Part shown: piece after piece, positions 55,039 to 63,214 of the stretch | How positions within the stretch are numbered: position 1 is the first letter of the stretch | Layout: every line of letters starts with the position of its first letter | Assembly (NCBI GenBank): GCA_024233975.1 | Contig: JACKOX010000003.1 | Coordinates: 105,934-169,933, forward strand | Origin: Rhodanobacteraceae bacterium | Lineage (GTDB): Bacteria > Pseudomonadota > Gammaproteobacteria > Xanthomonadales > Xanthomonadaceae | Direction of reading: 5' to 3' | DNA length: 64,000 nt | The notes under the pieces: model-generated | Databases searched by the model: none | Told to the model about the DNA's origin: nothing | What the model saw: only the letters and a program-made list of their open reading frames with translations | Translations under genes and position numbers: made by a program

Positions 55039-56766
55039 ATGACAAGGCAGGACCGATGGCTTCGGCGAAGTTTCTCCGCATGGCTGCTGATGCTGGCCAT
55101 GCCGGTTGCTGCGCAATCGTCCGGCGTGTTTTCAGCTGGCTTTGATCGCAGCGCGGACCGTTACGATGCCGATGCCGCGCGTTTCCTGACCCAGTCGACC
55201 TTCGGTCCGACCTTCGGCGACATCGCCCACCTGCGCGCGATCGGCAATACGGCCTGGATTGATGAGCAGATGGCGTTGCCGGCGACACATCATCTCCCGC
55301 GTCTGCTGCCCTCCGGCGATTATGGCGACTACTACACCGTGGCGCGGCAGGAAGCCTGGTTCCGCACCGCGCTGGATGCCGACGACCAGTTGCGTCAGCG
55401 CGTTGCATTCGCACTTAGCGAAATCATGGTCGTTTCGGATCGCGGGGCGCTGGCGGGACAGGTGTTCTCGTTGACCAGCTACTACGACATGCTGGTAGAC
55501 GGCGCCTTCGGCAATTACCGCGACCTGCTGGAGAACGTCACCCTGCATCCGGCAATGGGCGTGTATCTGTCCATGCTCGGCAATGAGCGGCCCGATCCAG
55601 TGGCCAACGTCCGGCCGGACGAGAACTATGCCCGCGAGGTGATGCAGCTGTTCTCGATCGGTCTTGAGATGCTGAACCTGGATGGCAGCATCAAGGATGG
55701 TGATGCGGGTACGCCCGGCATCCAGCCGATTCCCGCCTATGATCAGTTCGTGGTGAAGGGGCTGGCGCACGTGTTCACCGGATGGAACTGGCTGGAGTGC
55801 GCCAACCCCGAGAACTGGAATGCCCCCTGGGAGGTGCTTCCGGACATCCAGGCGACCTCCGGCTGGCGTTCACCGATGCAGGCCTGGGCCGGCATGCATG
55901 ACGATGGTGAAAAGCAGCTGATGAGCTATTCCGGCGCTGGCCTCGGTTCGCCGATCGTGTTGCCGGCAGGCGGTACGCCGGAGGCGGGCCTGCAGGATGC
56001 GCTGGATGTGCTCTTCAACCATCCCAACGTCGGGCCGTTCATCTCGCGCCAGCTGATCCTGCGGCTGGTGACCAGCAACCCGAGTCCGGCCTACATCGCC
56101 CGGGTGGCGGGCATCTTCAACAACAACGGCAGTGGTGTTCGGGGCGACCTTGCAGCCGTGGTGAGGGCGATCCTGCTCGATCCCGAAGCGCGTGCCGGCG
56201 ACCGCCGGCTTTCCGAGACGGGCGGCAAGCTCCGCGAGCCGCTGGTCCGAGTCACACACATGCTGCGGGCATTGAATGCGGTGATGCCAACCGGGCGCGT
56301 CTATCCCTGGGGACCGGAGCAGGATTACGGGCAGGCAGCACTGCGCTCGCCGTCGGTATTCAATTTCTTCACGCCGCACTACAGCCTGCCCGGCGAAATC
56401 AGCCAGCGCGGCTTGGTGTCGCCGGAATTCCAGATCACCACTGACACCACCATCGTCTCCACCACCAACCAGATCGCGGCCAACATCTACTGGGCCTACC
56501 TCAATCCGCCGGATACCGACGACTACGACGGTTTCGTGGTCGACCTCGGACCCGAGGAGCCCTTTGGCGATGACCCGGCGGCGCTGGTCAGCCGCTATGA
56601 CCTGTTGTTCATGAATGGCTGGATGTCGCCCGGGATGCGCCAGCTGCTGATCGACCATGTCGCGGCGATGTCGAACGACGAATGGCATCCCGACTACCGC
56701 CGCGAGCGCGTTCAGGATGCGCTGGTGTTGATCCTCACCTCGCCGCAGTACGCGGTCCAGAAATAG
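55039..56766 (+). CDS. secreted DUF1800 family protein
   Basis: A 575-residue exported protein. The signal peptide ends VAAQ (about residue 26) and the mature start is SSGVFSAGFD, echoing the FxxGFE tails seen elsewhere in the window. The DUF1800 core follows: ARFLTQSTFGPTFGDI, WIDEQMALP, RQRVAFALSEIMVVS, NYRDLLENVTLHPAMGVYLS and NYAREVMQLFSIGLEMLN. DUF1800 proteins nearly always pair with a DUF1501 gene, as here; their function is unknown, perhaps in a secreted oxidative or polymer-related process. The ATG at 55039 has CGGGGGA upstream. Confidence 0.88.
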   Translation: MTRQDRWLRRSFSAWLLMLAMPVAAQSSGVFSAGFDRSADRYDADAARFLTQSTFGPTFGDIAHLRAIGNTAWIDEQMALPATHHLPRLLPSGDYGDYYTVARQEAWFRTALDADDQLRQRVAFALSEIMVVSDRGALAGQVFSLTSYYDMLVDGAFGNYRDLLENVTLHPAMGVYLSMLGNERPDPVANVRPDENYAREVMQLFSIGLEMLNLDGSIKDGDAGTPGIQPIPAYDQFVVKGLAHVFTGWNWLECANPENWNAPWEVLPDIQATSGWRSPMQAWAGMHDDGEKQLMSYSGAGLGSPIVLPAGGTPEAGLQDALDVLFNHPNVGPFISRQLILRLVTSNPSPAYIARVAGIFNNNGSGVRGDLAAVVRAILLDPEARAGDRRLSETGGKLREPLVRVTHMLRALNAVMPTGRVYPWGPEQDYGQAALRSPSVFNFFTPHYSLPGEISQRGLVSPEFQITTDTTIVSTTNQIAANIYWAYLNPPDTDDYDGFVVDLGPEEPFGDDPAALVSRYDLLFMNGWMSPGMRQLLIDHVAAMSNDEWHPDYRRERVQDALVLILTSPQYAVQK

Positions 56767-56774
56767 GAGCGGAC

Positions 56775-58166
56775 ATGAAACGTCGCGATTTCCTCCGCCG
56801 CTCCCTGGGAACCTTCGCCGGTCTGGGCGCTTATGGCGCGGCCGGCACGCTGGGCAACCTGAAGCTGTTGGGGGCGGCCATGGGCGCCGAGCACCTCGGC
56901 AAGGGCATCCCGGACTTCAAGGCACTGGTCTGCATCTTCCAGTACGGGGGTAACGACCCCTTCAACACCATCATTCCTCGCGACAGCGCCACGCATGCCA
57001 ACTACTCGGCATCGCGCGGGCCGCTCGCGATCAGTCAAGCCACCGCCGCTGCACTGCCCCTCAATCCCGCCGTGGCGCCGGCCGGGGGAGGTCAATATGG
57101 CCTGCATCCCGGCATGGGCCGCCTGCAATCCCTGTTCAACGGGGGGCAGTGCGCGGTGGTGGCGAACGTCGGACCGCTGCTTCATCCGATCACCAAGTCG
57201 CAGTATCAAAACGAAACTGTCCCGATCCCGCCACAGCTGTTCTCGCACGATGACCAGGCCCACCAGTGGCAGACCGCCTGGCCGGATTCCGCAACCAGCA
57301 CCGGCTGGGCAGGGCGCATGGCAGATGCGCTGATCGATGCCAACAGCAGTTCGCAGGTATCGATGTGCATGTCGCTGTCCGGCAGCAATACGCTCCAGGT
57401 AGGCAATGTCGTGCAGCCATATTTCGTCGGTGCCAATGGCCTCGACAGCGTGTTCTTCGTGGAGAACGAATGGAACCAGCAGCGTCGCGACACGTTCCTC
57501 GCCATCCAGCAGTTGGCACAGCAGCAGAACGCACACGTGTTCGAGCGCGCCTATGCCGGCATCATGGATCGTGCGCTCACCAACCACGACCTGATCCAGG
57601 CGGCATTGGCGAGCACGCCGGCGCCGAGCGCGGTGTTCCCGGACAATTTCCTTGGGGCGCAGCTGCGCATGGTCGCGCGGATGATCTCGATCCGCGCGGC
57701 ATTGGGCATGCAGCGGCAGATCTTCTTCGTCTCCGACGGCGGCTACGACACCCACGATGACCAGCTGGCACAGCATTCGACACTGCTGCCCAACGTGTCG
57801 GAATGCCTGGGTGCCTTCTATGACGCCACGGTGGAGTTGGGCGTGGCGAACGACGTCACCGCCTTCACCGCCAGCGATTTCGGCCGCACGTTGAGCGTAA
57901 ATGGCGACGGCACCGACCATGGCTGGGGTTCACACCATTTCGTGGTGGGTGGTGGTGTCAACGGCGGTCGCTTCTACGGCACCATGCCGAGCCTGGTGAA
58001 TGAAGGTCCGGACGATGCCGGCTGGGGCCAGATCATCCCGACCACCGCCGTCGACCAGCATGCGGCGACTCTGGCGCGCTGGTTCGGCGTGTCACCGGGC
58101 AACCTGGCCGACGTGGTTCCCAACATCGGCAACTTCGGCAGCAGCGACCTCGGATTCATGGCCTGA
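56775..58166 (+). CDS. Tat-exported DUF1501 family protein
   Basis: A 463-residue partner of the DUF1800 protein. The N-terminus MKRRDFLRRSLGTFAGLGAYG is a twin-arginine signal (RRDFLRR), so a folded, perhaps cofactor-bearing, protein is exported. Typical DUF1501 blocks are LVCIFQYGGNDPFNTIIPR near the start, GGYDTHDDQLAQHS in the middle and FTASDFGRTLSVNGDGTDHGW near the end; the family is related to sulfatase/alkaline-phosphatase-fold enzymes. TAGGAGCGGAC gives a Shine-Dalgarno that overlaps the previous stop codon region, so the two genes are coupled. Confidence 0.88.
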   Translation: MKRRDFLRRSLGTFAGLGAYGAAGTLGNLKLLGAAMGAEHLGKGIPDFKALVCIFQYGGNDPFNTIIPRDSATHANYSASRGPLAISQATAAALPLNPAVAPAGGGQYGLHPGMGRLQSLFNGGQCAVVANVGPLLHPITKSQYQNETVPIPPQLFSHDDQAHQWQTAWPDSATSTGWAGRMADALIDANSSSQVSMCMSLSGSNTLQVGNVVQPYFVGANGLDSVFFVENEWNQQRRDTFLAIQQLAQQQNAHVFERAYAGIMDRALTNHDLIQAALASTPAPSAVFPDNFLGAQLRMVARMISIRAALGMQRQIFFVSDGGYDTHDDQLAQHSTLLPNVSECLGAFYDATVELGVANDVTAFTASDFGRTLSVNGDGTDHGWGSHHFVVGGGVNGGRFYGTMPSLVNEGPDDAGWGQIIPTTAVDQHAATLARWFGVSPGNLADVVPNIGNFGSSDLGFMA

Positions 58167-58291
58167 ACGGCGCCCACAGCGGTGCACCATGACTCCCGGA
58201 GCTTGTAATGCGGGCTGACGACCCCGACAGTTAGGCTTTGGCAGCCTGTCCAGACGCGGGCGCCTCGTTCCCGCCGATCACCGGAGTCGCC

Positions 58292-58957
58292 GTGTTCAAC
58301 GACATGCCGCCGTTCACCCGCAACCTGTTGTGGGCCAACGTCATTGTTTTCCTGCTGCAGCAGTTTCTGGGTGAAACCGCATTCTTCGACCTGATGCTGT
58401 GGCCCTGGGGTGAAGTCACGGATTACGTACCGAACGTCGGACAGGTGACGGTGGGCTTCATGCCCTGGCAGTTGGTGAGCTATGCCTTCCTGCACGGCGG
58501 CTTTGCCCATTTGTTCTTCAACATGTTCGGCCTGCTGATGTTTGGCTCGCAGGTGGAGCGCGTATGGGGCCAGCAGCGCATGGCGCTGTTCTATTTCGCC
58601 TGCATCATCGGTGCCGGTCTGACCCAACTGCTGGTTGCCAGCCTGTCCGTGCGCAATGGCGGAGGCTTCTATCCCACGGTCGGTGCATCGGGCGGCGTGT
58701 ACGGCGTCCTGCTGGCCTACGGCCTGCTGTTTCCCAACGCTCGCGTCATGCTGCTGTTCCCGCCAATTCCGATGAAGGCGCGGACGCTGGTCATCATCTT
58801 CGGCGTGATGGAGCTGTTCTTCGGCGTCACCGGAACCGTGCAGGGCGTAGCCCACTTCGCACACCTTGGCGGCATGCTGTTCGGCTTCCTGCTGATCCAG
58901 TACTGGCGCGGCAAGCCGCCGTTCTCGCGTCGGCGGCGACCGCCGACGCTTCACTGA
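58292..58957 (+). CDS. rhomboid-family intramembrane serine protease
   Basis: A 221-residue six-helix membrane protein. The catalytic serine lies in TVGASGGVYGVLLAYG and the catalytic histidine in VAHFAHLGGMLFGFLL; HGGFAHLFFNMFGLLMFG is the conserved oxyanion-side helix. Rhomboids cut membrane proteins within or near the bilayer, with roles in quality control and signalling. A GTG at 58292 is the chosen start, since GGAG lies about 11 nt upstream; ATG 58304 is an alternative. It ends 6 nt before the convergent ABC permease gene. The 125-bp gap before it holds nothing clear. Confidence 0.86.
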   Translation: MFNDMPPFTRNLLWANVIVFLLQQFLGETAFFDLMLWPWGEVTDYVPNVGQVTVGFMPWQLVSYAFLHGGFAHLFFNMFGLLMFGSQVERVWGQQRMALFYFACIIGAGLTQLLVASLSVRNGGGFYPTVGASGGVYGVLLAYGLLFPNARVMLLFPPIPMKARTLVIIFGVMELFFGVTGTVQGVAHFAHLGGMLFGFLLIQYWRGKPPFSRRRRPPTLH

Positions 58958-58963
58958 ACCTTC

Positions 58964-60193
58964 CTATTCGTATCGAAGCGCTTCGATCGGATCGAGCTTC
59001 GCCGCCTTGGCGGCCGGCATCAGCCCGAACACCACGCCGACCAGCGTCGAGAAGCCGAAGGCCACCACCACGGCCCACCACGGCACCACGGCATCCGGAA
59101 AGCCGGGAATCAGCTTGGCGACACCGAAGCCGAGGCCGTAGCCGATCGCTACGCCAATGGCGCCGCCGAGCAGTGACAGCACGGTGGCCTCGATCAGGAA
59201 CTGCAGCAGGATGTGATGGCGCTTGGCGCCCAGCGCCTTGCTGATGCCGATCTCGCGGGTACGTTCGGTCACCGACACCAGCATGATGTTCATGATGCCG
59301 ATGCCGCCGACCAGCAGCGACACGCCGACGATGCCGCCCAGCACCACGGTGACGCTGCTGATGACGCTGGAGAAGGTTTCGGTCAGCTGGCTGGCGGTCT
59401 CGACCTTGAAGTCGTCCGCCTGTCCCGGCTTCAGCTCGTGCAGCTGGCGCAGCAGACCGGTAATACGATCACGTACGGCGTCGATCTGCGCCACGTCGGT
59501 GACGTTGAAGCTGATCTGGATGTCCTGCCGCAGCGGATCGCTGGACAGCGCCATGCCAGTGCCGAACGGAATCACCGCGTAGTCGTCCTGGCTGAAGCCG
59601 AACATCTCGCCGCGGGTCTCGGTCATGCCGACGATCTTGAACCACTCGCCACCCAGCTCGATGAACTCGCCAACGGGATCGTCCGGCAGCTCCAGGTTCT
59701 CGCGCAGCTTGCTGCCGATCACCACCACGCGGCGACGCGAGCGGTCGTCGGCATCGGTGATGAAGCGGCCGAGCTCGGTGTAGATCTGTCGCGAATCCTG
59801 GAAGTTGCGACGCGTCGCCAGTACCCGGCTGACCGTCGACTGCGCCCGGTAGCGGATGGTGCCGCCGAAATCGCCGCCAGTCTGGAACATCGGCGTCACG
59901 TCGCTGATGTCGTCGATGTGGTGGGTGATGGCTTCGAAGTCGCGCAGCGTCAGCCGGTTGCGCTTGCCCTGGATAGCCTCACTGAACGGAGTCTCCGAGC
60001 GCAGCGTCAGGCTGTTGCTGCCGAGTCCTTCGAACTTGCTGGTGATCGAATAGCTGAGGCCCTGGATCAGCGACACCACGGCGATGACCGAGGCCACGCC
60101 GATGATGATGCCCAGCGTCGTCAGGAAGCTGCGCATCGTGTGTGCGCGGATGCTCTGCAGCGCCGAGCGCAGCGATTCAAGCAGGCTGTACAT
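58964..60193 (-). CDS. MacB/FtsX-type ABC transporter permease
   Basis: A 409-residue permease with one N-terminal membrane helix (about 20-42, TTLGIIIGVASVIAVVSLI), a large periplasmic MacB-PCD domain (about 45-280) and three C-terminal helices of the FtsX domain (about 285-400), with MLVSVTERTREIGISKALGA between them. This four-helix topology belongs to mechanotransmitting MacB/LolCE-like systems. The ATPase domain is on a separate gene, which overlaps it by 17 nt. Function is probably efflux or lipoprotein/peptide handling with the adaptor two genes upstream. Confidence 0.88.
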   Translation of the reverse strand: MYSLLESLRSALQSIRAHTMRSFLTTLGIIIGVASVIAVVSLIQGLSYSITSKFEGLGSNSLTLRSETPFSEAIQGKRNRLTLRDFEAITHHIDDISDVTPMFQTGGDFGGTIRYRAQSTVSRVLATRRNFQDSRQIYTELGRFITDADDRSRRRVVVIGSKLRENLELPDDPVGEFIELGGEWFKIVGMTETRGEMFGFSQDDYAVIPFGTGMALSSDPLRQDIQISFNVTDVAQIDAVRDRITGLLRQLHELKPGQADDFKVETASQLTETFSSVISSVTVVLGGIVGVSLLVGGIGIMNIMLVSVTERTREIGISKALGAKRHHILLQFLIEATVLSLLGGAIGVAIGYGLGFGVAKLIPGFPDAVVPWWAVVVAFGFSTLVGVVFGLMPAAKAAKLDPIEALRYE

Positions 60194-60902
60194 GGCCGGG
60201 CACCTTGGGGTTTTCGTTGCGGATATCGCTGATGACCTTGCCGTCCGACAGGCGCACCACGCGCTGGCAGTGTTCGGCGATGTCCGGTTCGTGAGTCACC
60301 AGGATCACGGTCTGGCCATCCCGATGCAGCTGGTCGAACAGCGCCATGATTTCCTCGCTGGTCGCCGAATCGAGGTTGCCGGTGGGTTCATCGGCGAGCA
60401 GGATCGATGGCTCACCAACCAGTGCGCGCGCCACCGCGACACGCTGGCGCTGGCCGCCAGAGAGCTGGTTGGGCAGGTGGTCGACACGGTTGCCCAGACC
60501 AACACGCTCCAGTGCTGCGCGGGCGCGCTTGTGGCGTTCCGCCGGGCGCACGCCACGGTAGATCAGCGGGTGCATCACGTTGTTGAGCGCGCTGGCCCGC
60601 GGCAGCAGGTTGAAGCTCTGGAACACGAAGCCGATTTCCCGGTTGCGCGTGTCCGCCAGCTCGTTCTCGCTGAGCGTCGCCACGTCGCGGCCATTCAGCC
60701 AGTACTGTCCACTGGTCGGGCTGTCCAGACAGCCGAGGATGTTCATCAGCGTCGACTTGCCGGAGCCCGAGGAGCCGATGAAGGCGATGCTCTCGTTGCG
60801 CGCGATGTCGAGGTCGATGCCGCGCAGGGCGTGCACGGTCTCGCTGCCCATCTCGTAGACCTTGGTGATGCCTTGCAGTCGCAGCAGGGGCGGGGTGCTC
60901 AC
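60177..60902 (-). CDS. MacB/LolD-type ABC transporter ATP-binding protein
   Basis: A 241-residue ATPase with Walker A GSSGSGKST (about 43-51), Q-loop VFQSFNLLP, signature LSGGQRQRVAVARAL, Walker B ILLADEPTGNLDS and H-loop VTHEP. The sequence is of the MacB/LolD/FtsE subgroup. The GTG start at 60902 overlaps the adaptor stop (GTGA) and the end overlaps the permease gene by 17 nt, so the three genes are translationally coupled. Confidence 0.92.
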   Translation of the reverse strand: MSTPPLLRLQGITKVYEMGSETVHALRGIDLDIARNESIAFIGSSGSGKSTLMNILGCLDSPTSGQYWLNGRDVATLSENELADTRNREIGFVFQSFNLLPRASALNNVMHPLIYRGVRPAERHKRARAALERVGLGNRVDHLPNQLSGGQRQRVAVARALVGEPSILLADEPTGNLDSATSEEIMALFDQLHRDGQTVILVTHEPDIAEHCQRVVRLSDGKVISDIRNENPKVPGHVQPA

Positions 60903-62149
60903 TGAGCGTCCTTCGCTTCCGCAGTCTTCTTGGTGTCGTCCTTGTCGTCGCTGGCCTTTACTTCGATCGCCTCGCCATCCTTCAGGTGGCGCAGGATCTT
61001 GTACGGGCCGGTGATCACATGCTCGCCTTCCTTCAGGCCGCTGGTGATCTCCTGGTAACTGTCATCGGACAGGCCAACCTCGACCACACGACGCTCAGCC
61101 TTGCCGTCCTTCTCGACAAACAGATGGTGCTCGATGTCGACTTTGCCCTTGCCGGGCGTGACATCCGCAGTGGCCTCGTTGTTGCTGAAGACGGCCTGCA
61201 CCGGCACGGCGATGGTTTCCGCTGCGCTGGCGGTGAATATCTCGGCACGACAGGTCATGCCGGGGCGCAGCGCCAGTCCCTTGGTATCGGTCAGCGCGAC
61301 TTCCACAGAATAGTCACGTGCCAGCGAGCTGGTGCCGCCAGTGCCACCATTTCGCGGTGCCAGCGGGATGCTGCGCACCTCGCCATCGATGGCGGTGTCG
61401 GGGAAGGCTGCCGCATAGACCGATACCGGTTGGCCTTCACTGATCTTGGCGATGTCCGCCTCGTCGACGTTGATCTCGGTCATCAGCGTGCCAGTGTCGG
61501 CGATGGTCATCAGCGACGAACCGGCGATGCTGGTGGCGCTGGACACGGCGGTTTCACCGACTTCAATGTCCACCGCGATCACCGTGCCGCCGATGGGAGC
61601 GCGGATCTCGGTCTTGGCAAGGCGCTCCCTGGCCTGGCTCAGCATGGCTTCGGCCTGGCGAAGGCCCTCGCGGCTGCCGCGCAGATCGACTTCCGCCAGC
61701 TCGAAGGCATGGCGCGCATTCTCGAAGCTGTTGTCGTCGAGCAGGCCGCGAGCGTGCAGGTCCTCGCTGCGCTTGGACTGGCGACGTTGGGTCTCGACAT
61801 TGAGCTTCTGGCGGTCGATGTTGATGCGCTGCTGGCGCACGTTGGCTTCCTGCTGGTCGACCTCGGCGCGGAACACCTGCTCGTCGAGGCGCATCACGAC
61901 CTGGCCTTTCTCGACCAGATCACCTTCCTCGACCAGGATTTCACTGACCTTGCCAATCACTTCCGGTGACAGCTGCGCCTGCTCGCGGAACACGAGGTTG
62001 CCCGAGGCGAGGATGGATGCCCGCACCTGGCGCTTGGTCACCGGTTCGACCGTCACGGACTTGGCGTCGCTACCCGCGCCACCGCTGAATACGAAGGGCA
62101 GGGCGAGTACCAGCGCAATCGCGCCGATGCCGATCCAACGCTTGTTCAT
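60899..62149 (-). CDS. MacA/HlyD-type periplasmic adaptor subunit
   Basis: A 416-residue membrane-fusion protein with an N-terminal membrane anchor (about 5-22), a lipoyl half-motif (VSEILVEEGDLVEKGQVVMRL), a long coiled-coil hairpin (about 95-190), the second lipoyl half (IRAPIGGTVIAVDIEVGE) and beta-barrel plus membrane-proximal domains. The last 20 residues are Lys/Asp-rich. It would link the MacB-like permease to an outer-membrane TolC-type channel, which is not encoded here. It follows the YIP1 gene by 13 nt. Confidence 0.88.
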   Translation of the reverse strand: MNKRWIGIGAIALVLALPFVFSGGAGSDAKSVTVEPVTKRQVRASILASGNLVFREQAQLSPEVIGKVSEILVEEGDLVEKGQVVMRLDEQVFRAEVDQQEANVRQQRINIDRQKLNVETQRRQSKRSEDLHARGLLDDNSFENARHAFELAEVDLRGSREGLRQAEAMLSQARERLAKTEIRAPIGGTVIAVDIEVGETAVSSATSIAGSSLMTIADTGTLMTEINVDEADIAKISEGQPVSVYAAAFPDTAIDGEVRSIPLAPRNGGTGGTSSLARDYSVEVALTDTKGLALRPGMTCRAEIFTASAAETIAVPVQAVFSNNEATADVTPGKGKVDIEHHLFVEKDGKAERRVVEVGLSDDSYQEITSGLKEGEHVITGPYKILRHLKDGEAIEVKASDDKDDTKKTAEAKDAQ

Positions 62150-62162
62150 TTGCTACTCCAGG

Positions 62163-62858
62163 TCAGGCCGCGCTGCGCAGGAAGGCGAATGCCGCCCAGC
62201 CACCGTAGATCACCACCAGCGGAAGCAGCACCACGATGGCGCTGGTGACGGTGCTCTTGGCGGTCCACAGCTTGTAGCCGATGATTGCAACGACAGCGGC
62301 CCAGATCGACGGAATATGGATGGCGTTGGCCAATCCTGACCAGGGGCTGCTCATCGGCAGATGGAAAAGAAGTTCGTTGAGCGACAGCGGATTCAGCGCC
62401 TGCTGCGTAAGCTGCCCGTTGCCAGCCATAAGGATCTTGATGACACCGGCCGGTATCAGCAGCAGCACCGGAACCGAAGTCCAGATCGAGAAGGCGAACC
62501 ACTTGCCGAAGCCAATATCGCTGCCAACAACTTTGGCCGACAGCAAGTAATAGACCGCGCTGATCAGCATCATCAGTGGCAGCATGATCAGGATGCTGAT
62601 GACGGTGCTTCCCATGAGGAAACCACGGCTCATGAAGCTCTTGGCGGCTGCCATTTGCTCGGCCGGCATGTTCTGCCCGCCAAGCATCTGATCCTGCAGC
62701 CAGTCAATATCAACAATCTGGAAGTACCAGACCCAGAGCAGGGCGCTGCCGACCATCAACAACAGCAGCGGCAGCCAGATCATGGATTTCTCGCGAACGG
62801 CCTGCATGGCCTTCGCCGGCTCGACAAAGATCGCGAGCAGGGTGGAGGTTGGTGACAT
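62163..62858 (-). CDS. YIP1-family membrane protein, first gene of the MacAB-like operon
   Basis: A 231-residue protein with five predicted membrane helices and the Yip1-domain arrangement: a short amphipathic start with FVEPAKAMQAVREK, then helices beginning WLPLLLLMVGSALLWVWYF. Bacterial YIP1 proteins are often next to efflux or lipid-transport genes, and their role is not known. It begins the operon YIP1-adaptor-ATPase-permease. The ATG at 62858 has a GGGAGAATC upstream. Confidence 0.8.
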   Translation of the reverse strand: MSPTSTLLAIFVEPAKAMQAVREKSMIWLPLLLLMVGSALLWVWYFQIVDIDWLQDQMLGGQNMPAEQMAAAKSFMSRGFLMGSTVISILIMLPLMMLISAVYYLLSAKVVGSDIGFGKWFAFSIWTSVPVLLLIPAGVIKILMAGNGQLTQQALNPLSLNELLFHLPMSSPWSGLANAIHIPSIWAAVVAIIGYKLWTAKSTVTSAIVVLLPLVVIYGGWAAFAFLRSAA

Positions 62859-63024
62859 GGTGATTCTCCCTTGAAGATGCCGTACAGGACGCCGGTTGAC
62901 CGCGGGTGTGACACGGCTTGCCTGTCATCGGCCAGTGCCGGCGAATCCCCCCCGCCGACATTGGCCCCACTGGCGGCGAATTCCTTTCGGTTATCGCCGC
63001 CCCCTTGGCGCGGATGGTCGCCGG

Positions 63025-63044
63025 ATACAAGCGCCGTATTGTAT
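63025..63044. promoter_or_regulatory. operator-like palindrome upstream of the YIP1-MacAB operon
   Basis: ATACAA-N8-TTGTAT is a perfect inverted repeat (6+6) that overlaps a possible minus-strand -10 box TACAAT (63043-63038). It lies about 165 nt upstream of the YIP1 start, so a TetR- or PadR-like repressor may act here; no such regulator gene is adjacent. The gap 62859-63127 also holds the tRNA promoter. Confidence 0.35.
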
Positions 63045-63086
63045 TCCAGGCCGTCCATGGCCCGATGTGCCGATGGTTAGGGCGGG

Positions 63087-63116
63087 TGCACAAAAGCCCT
63101 TCCAACCCGCTATACT
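63087..63116 (+). promoter_or_regulatory. tRNA-Leu promoter
   Basis: TGCACA (63087-63092), 18 nt, TATACT (63111-63116), then a GC-rich discriminator TCGCGCCCC, as in stringently controlled stable-RNA promoters. The mature tRNA begins 12 nt after the -10 box. Confidence 0.6.
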
Positions 63117-63127
63117 TCGCGCCCCGC

Positions 63128-63214
63128 GCCGAAGTGGCGGAATCGGTAGACGCAGCGGACTCAAAATCCGCCGCCCTTAAAAGCGTGTGGGTTCGAGTCC
63201 CACCTTCGGCACCA
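63128..63214 (+). tRNA. tRNA-Leu (anticodon CAA)
   Basis: An 87-nt class II tRNA including an encoded CCA. The acceptor stem is GCCGAAG/CTTCGGC with discriminator A. The anticodon stem GCGGA/TCCGC encloses CTCAAAA, whose middle three bases CAA read UUG codons. A long variable arm and GTTCGAGTCC T-loop follow. The 3' half is a common integration target for tyrosine recombinases, and an integrase gene begins 170 nt downstream. Confidence 0.96.
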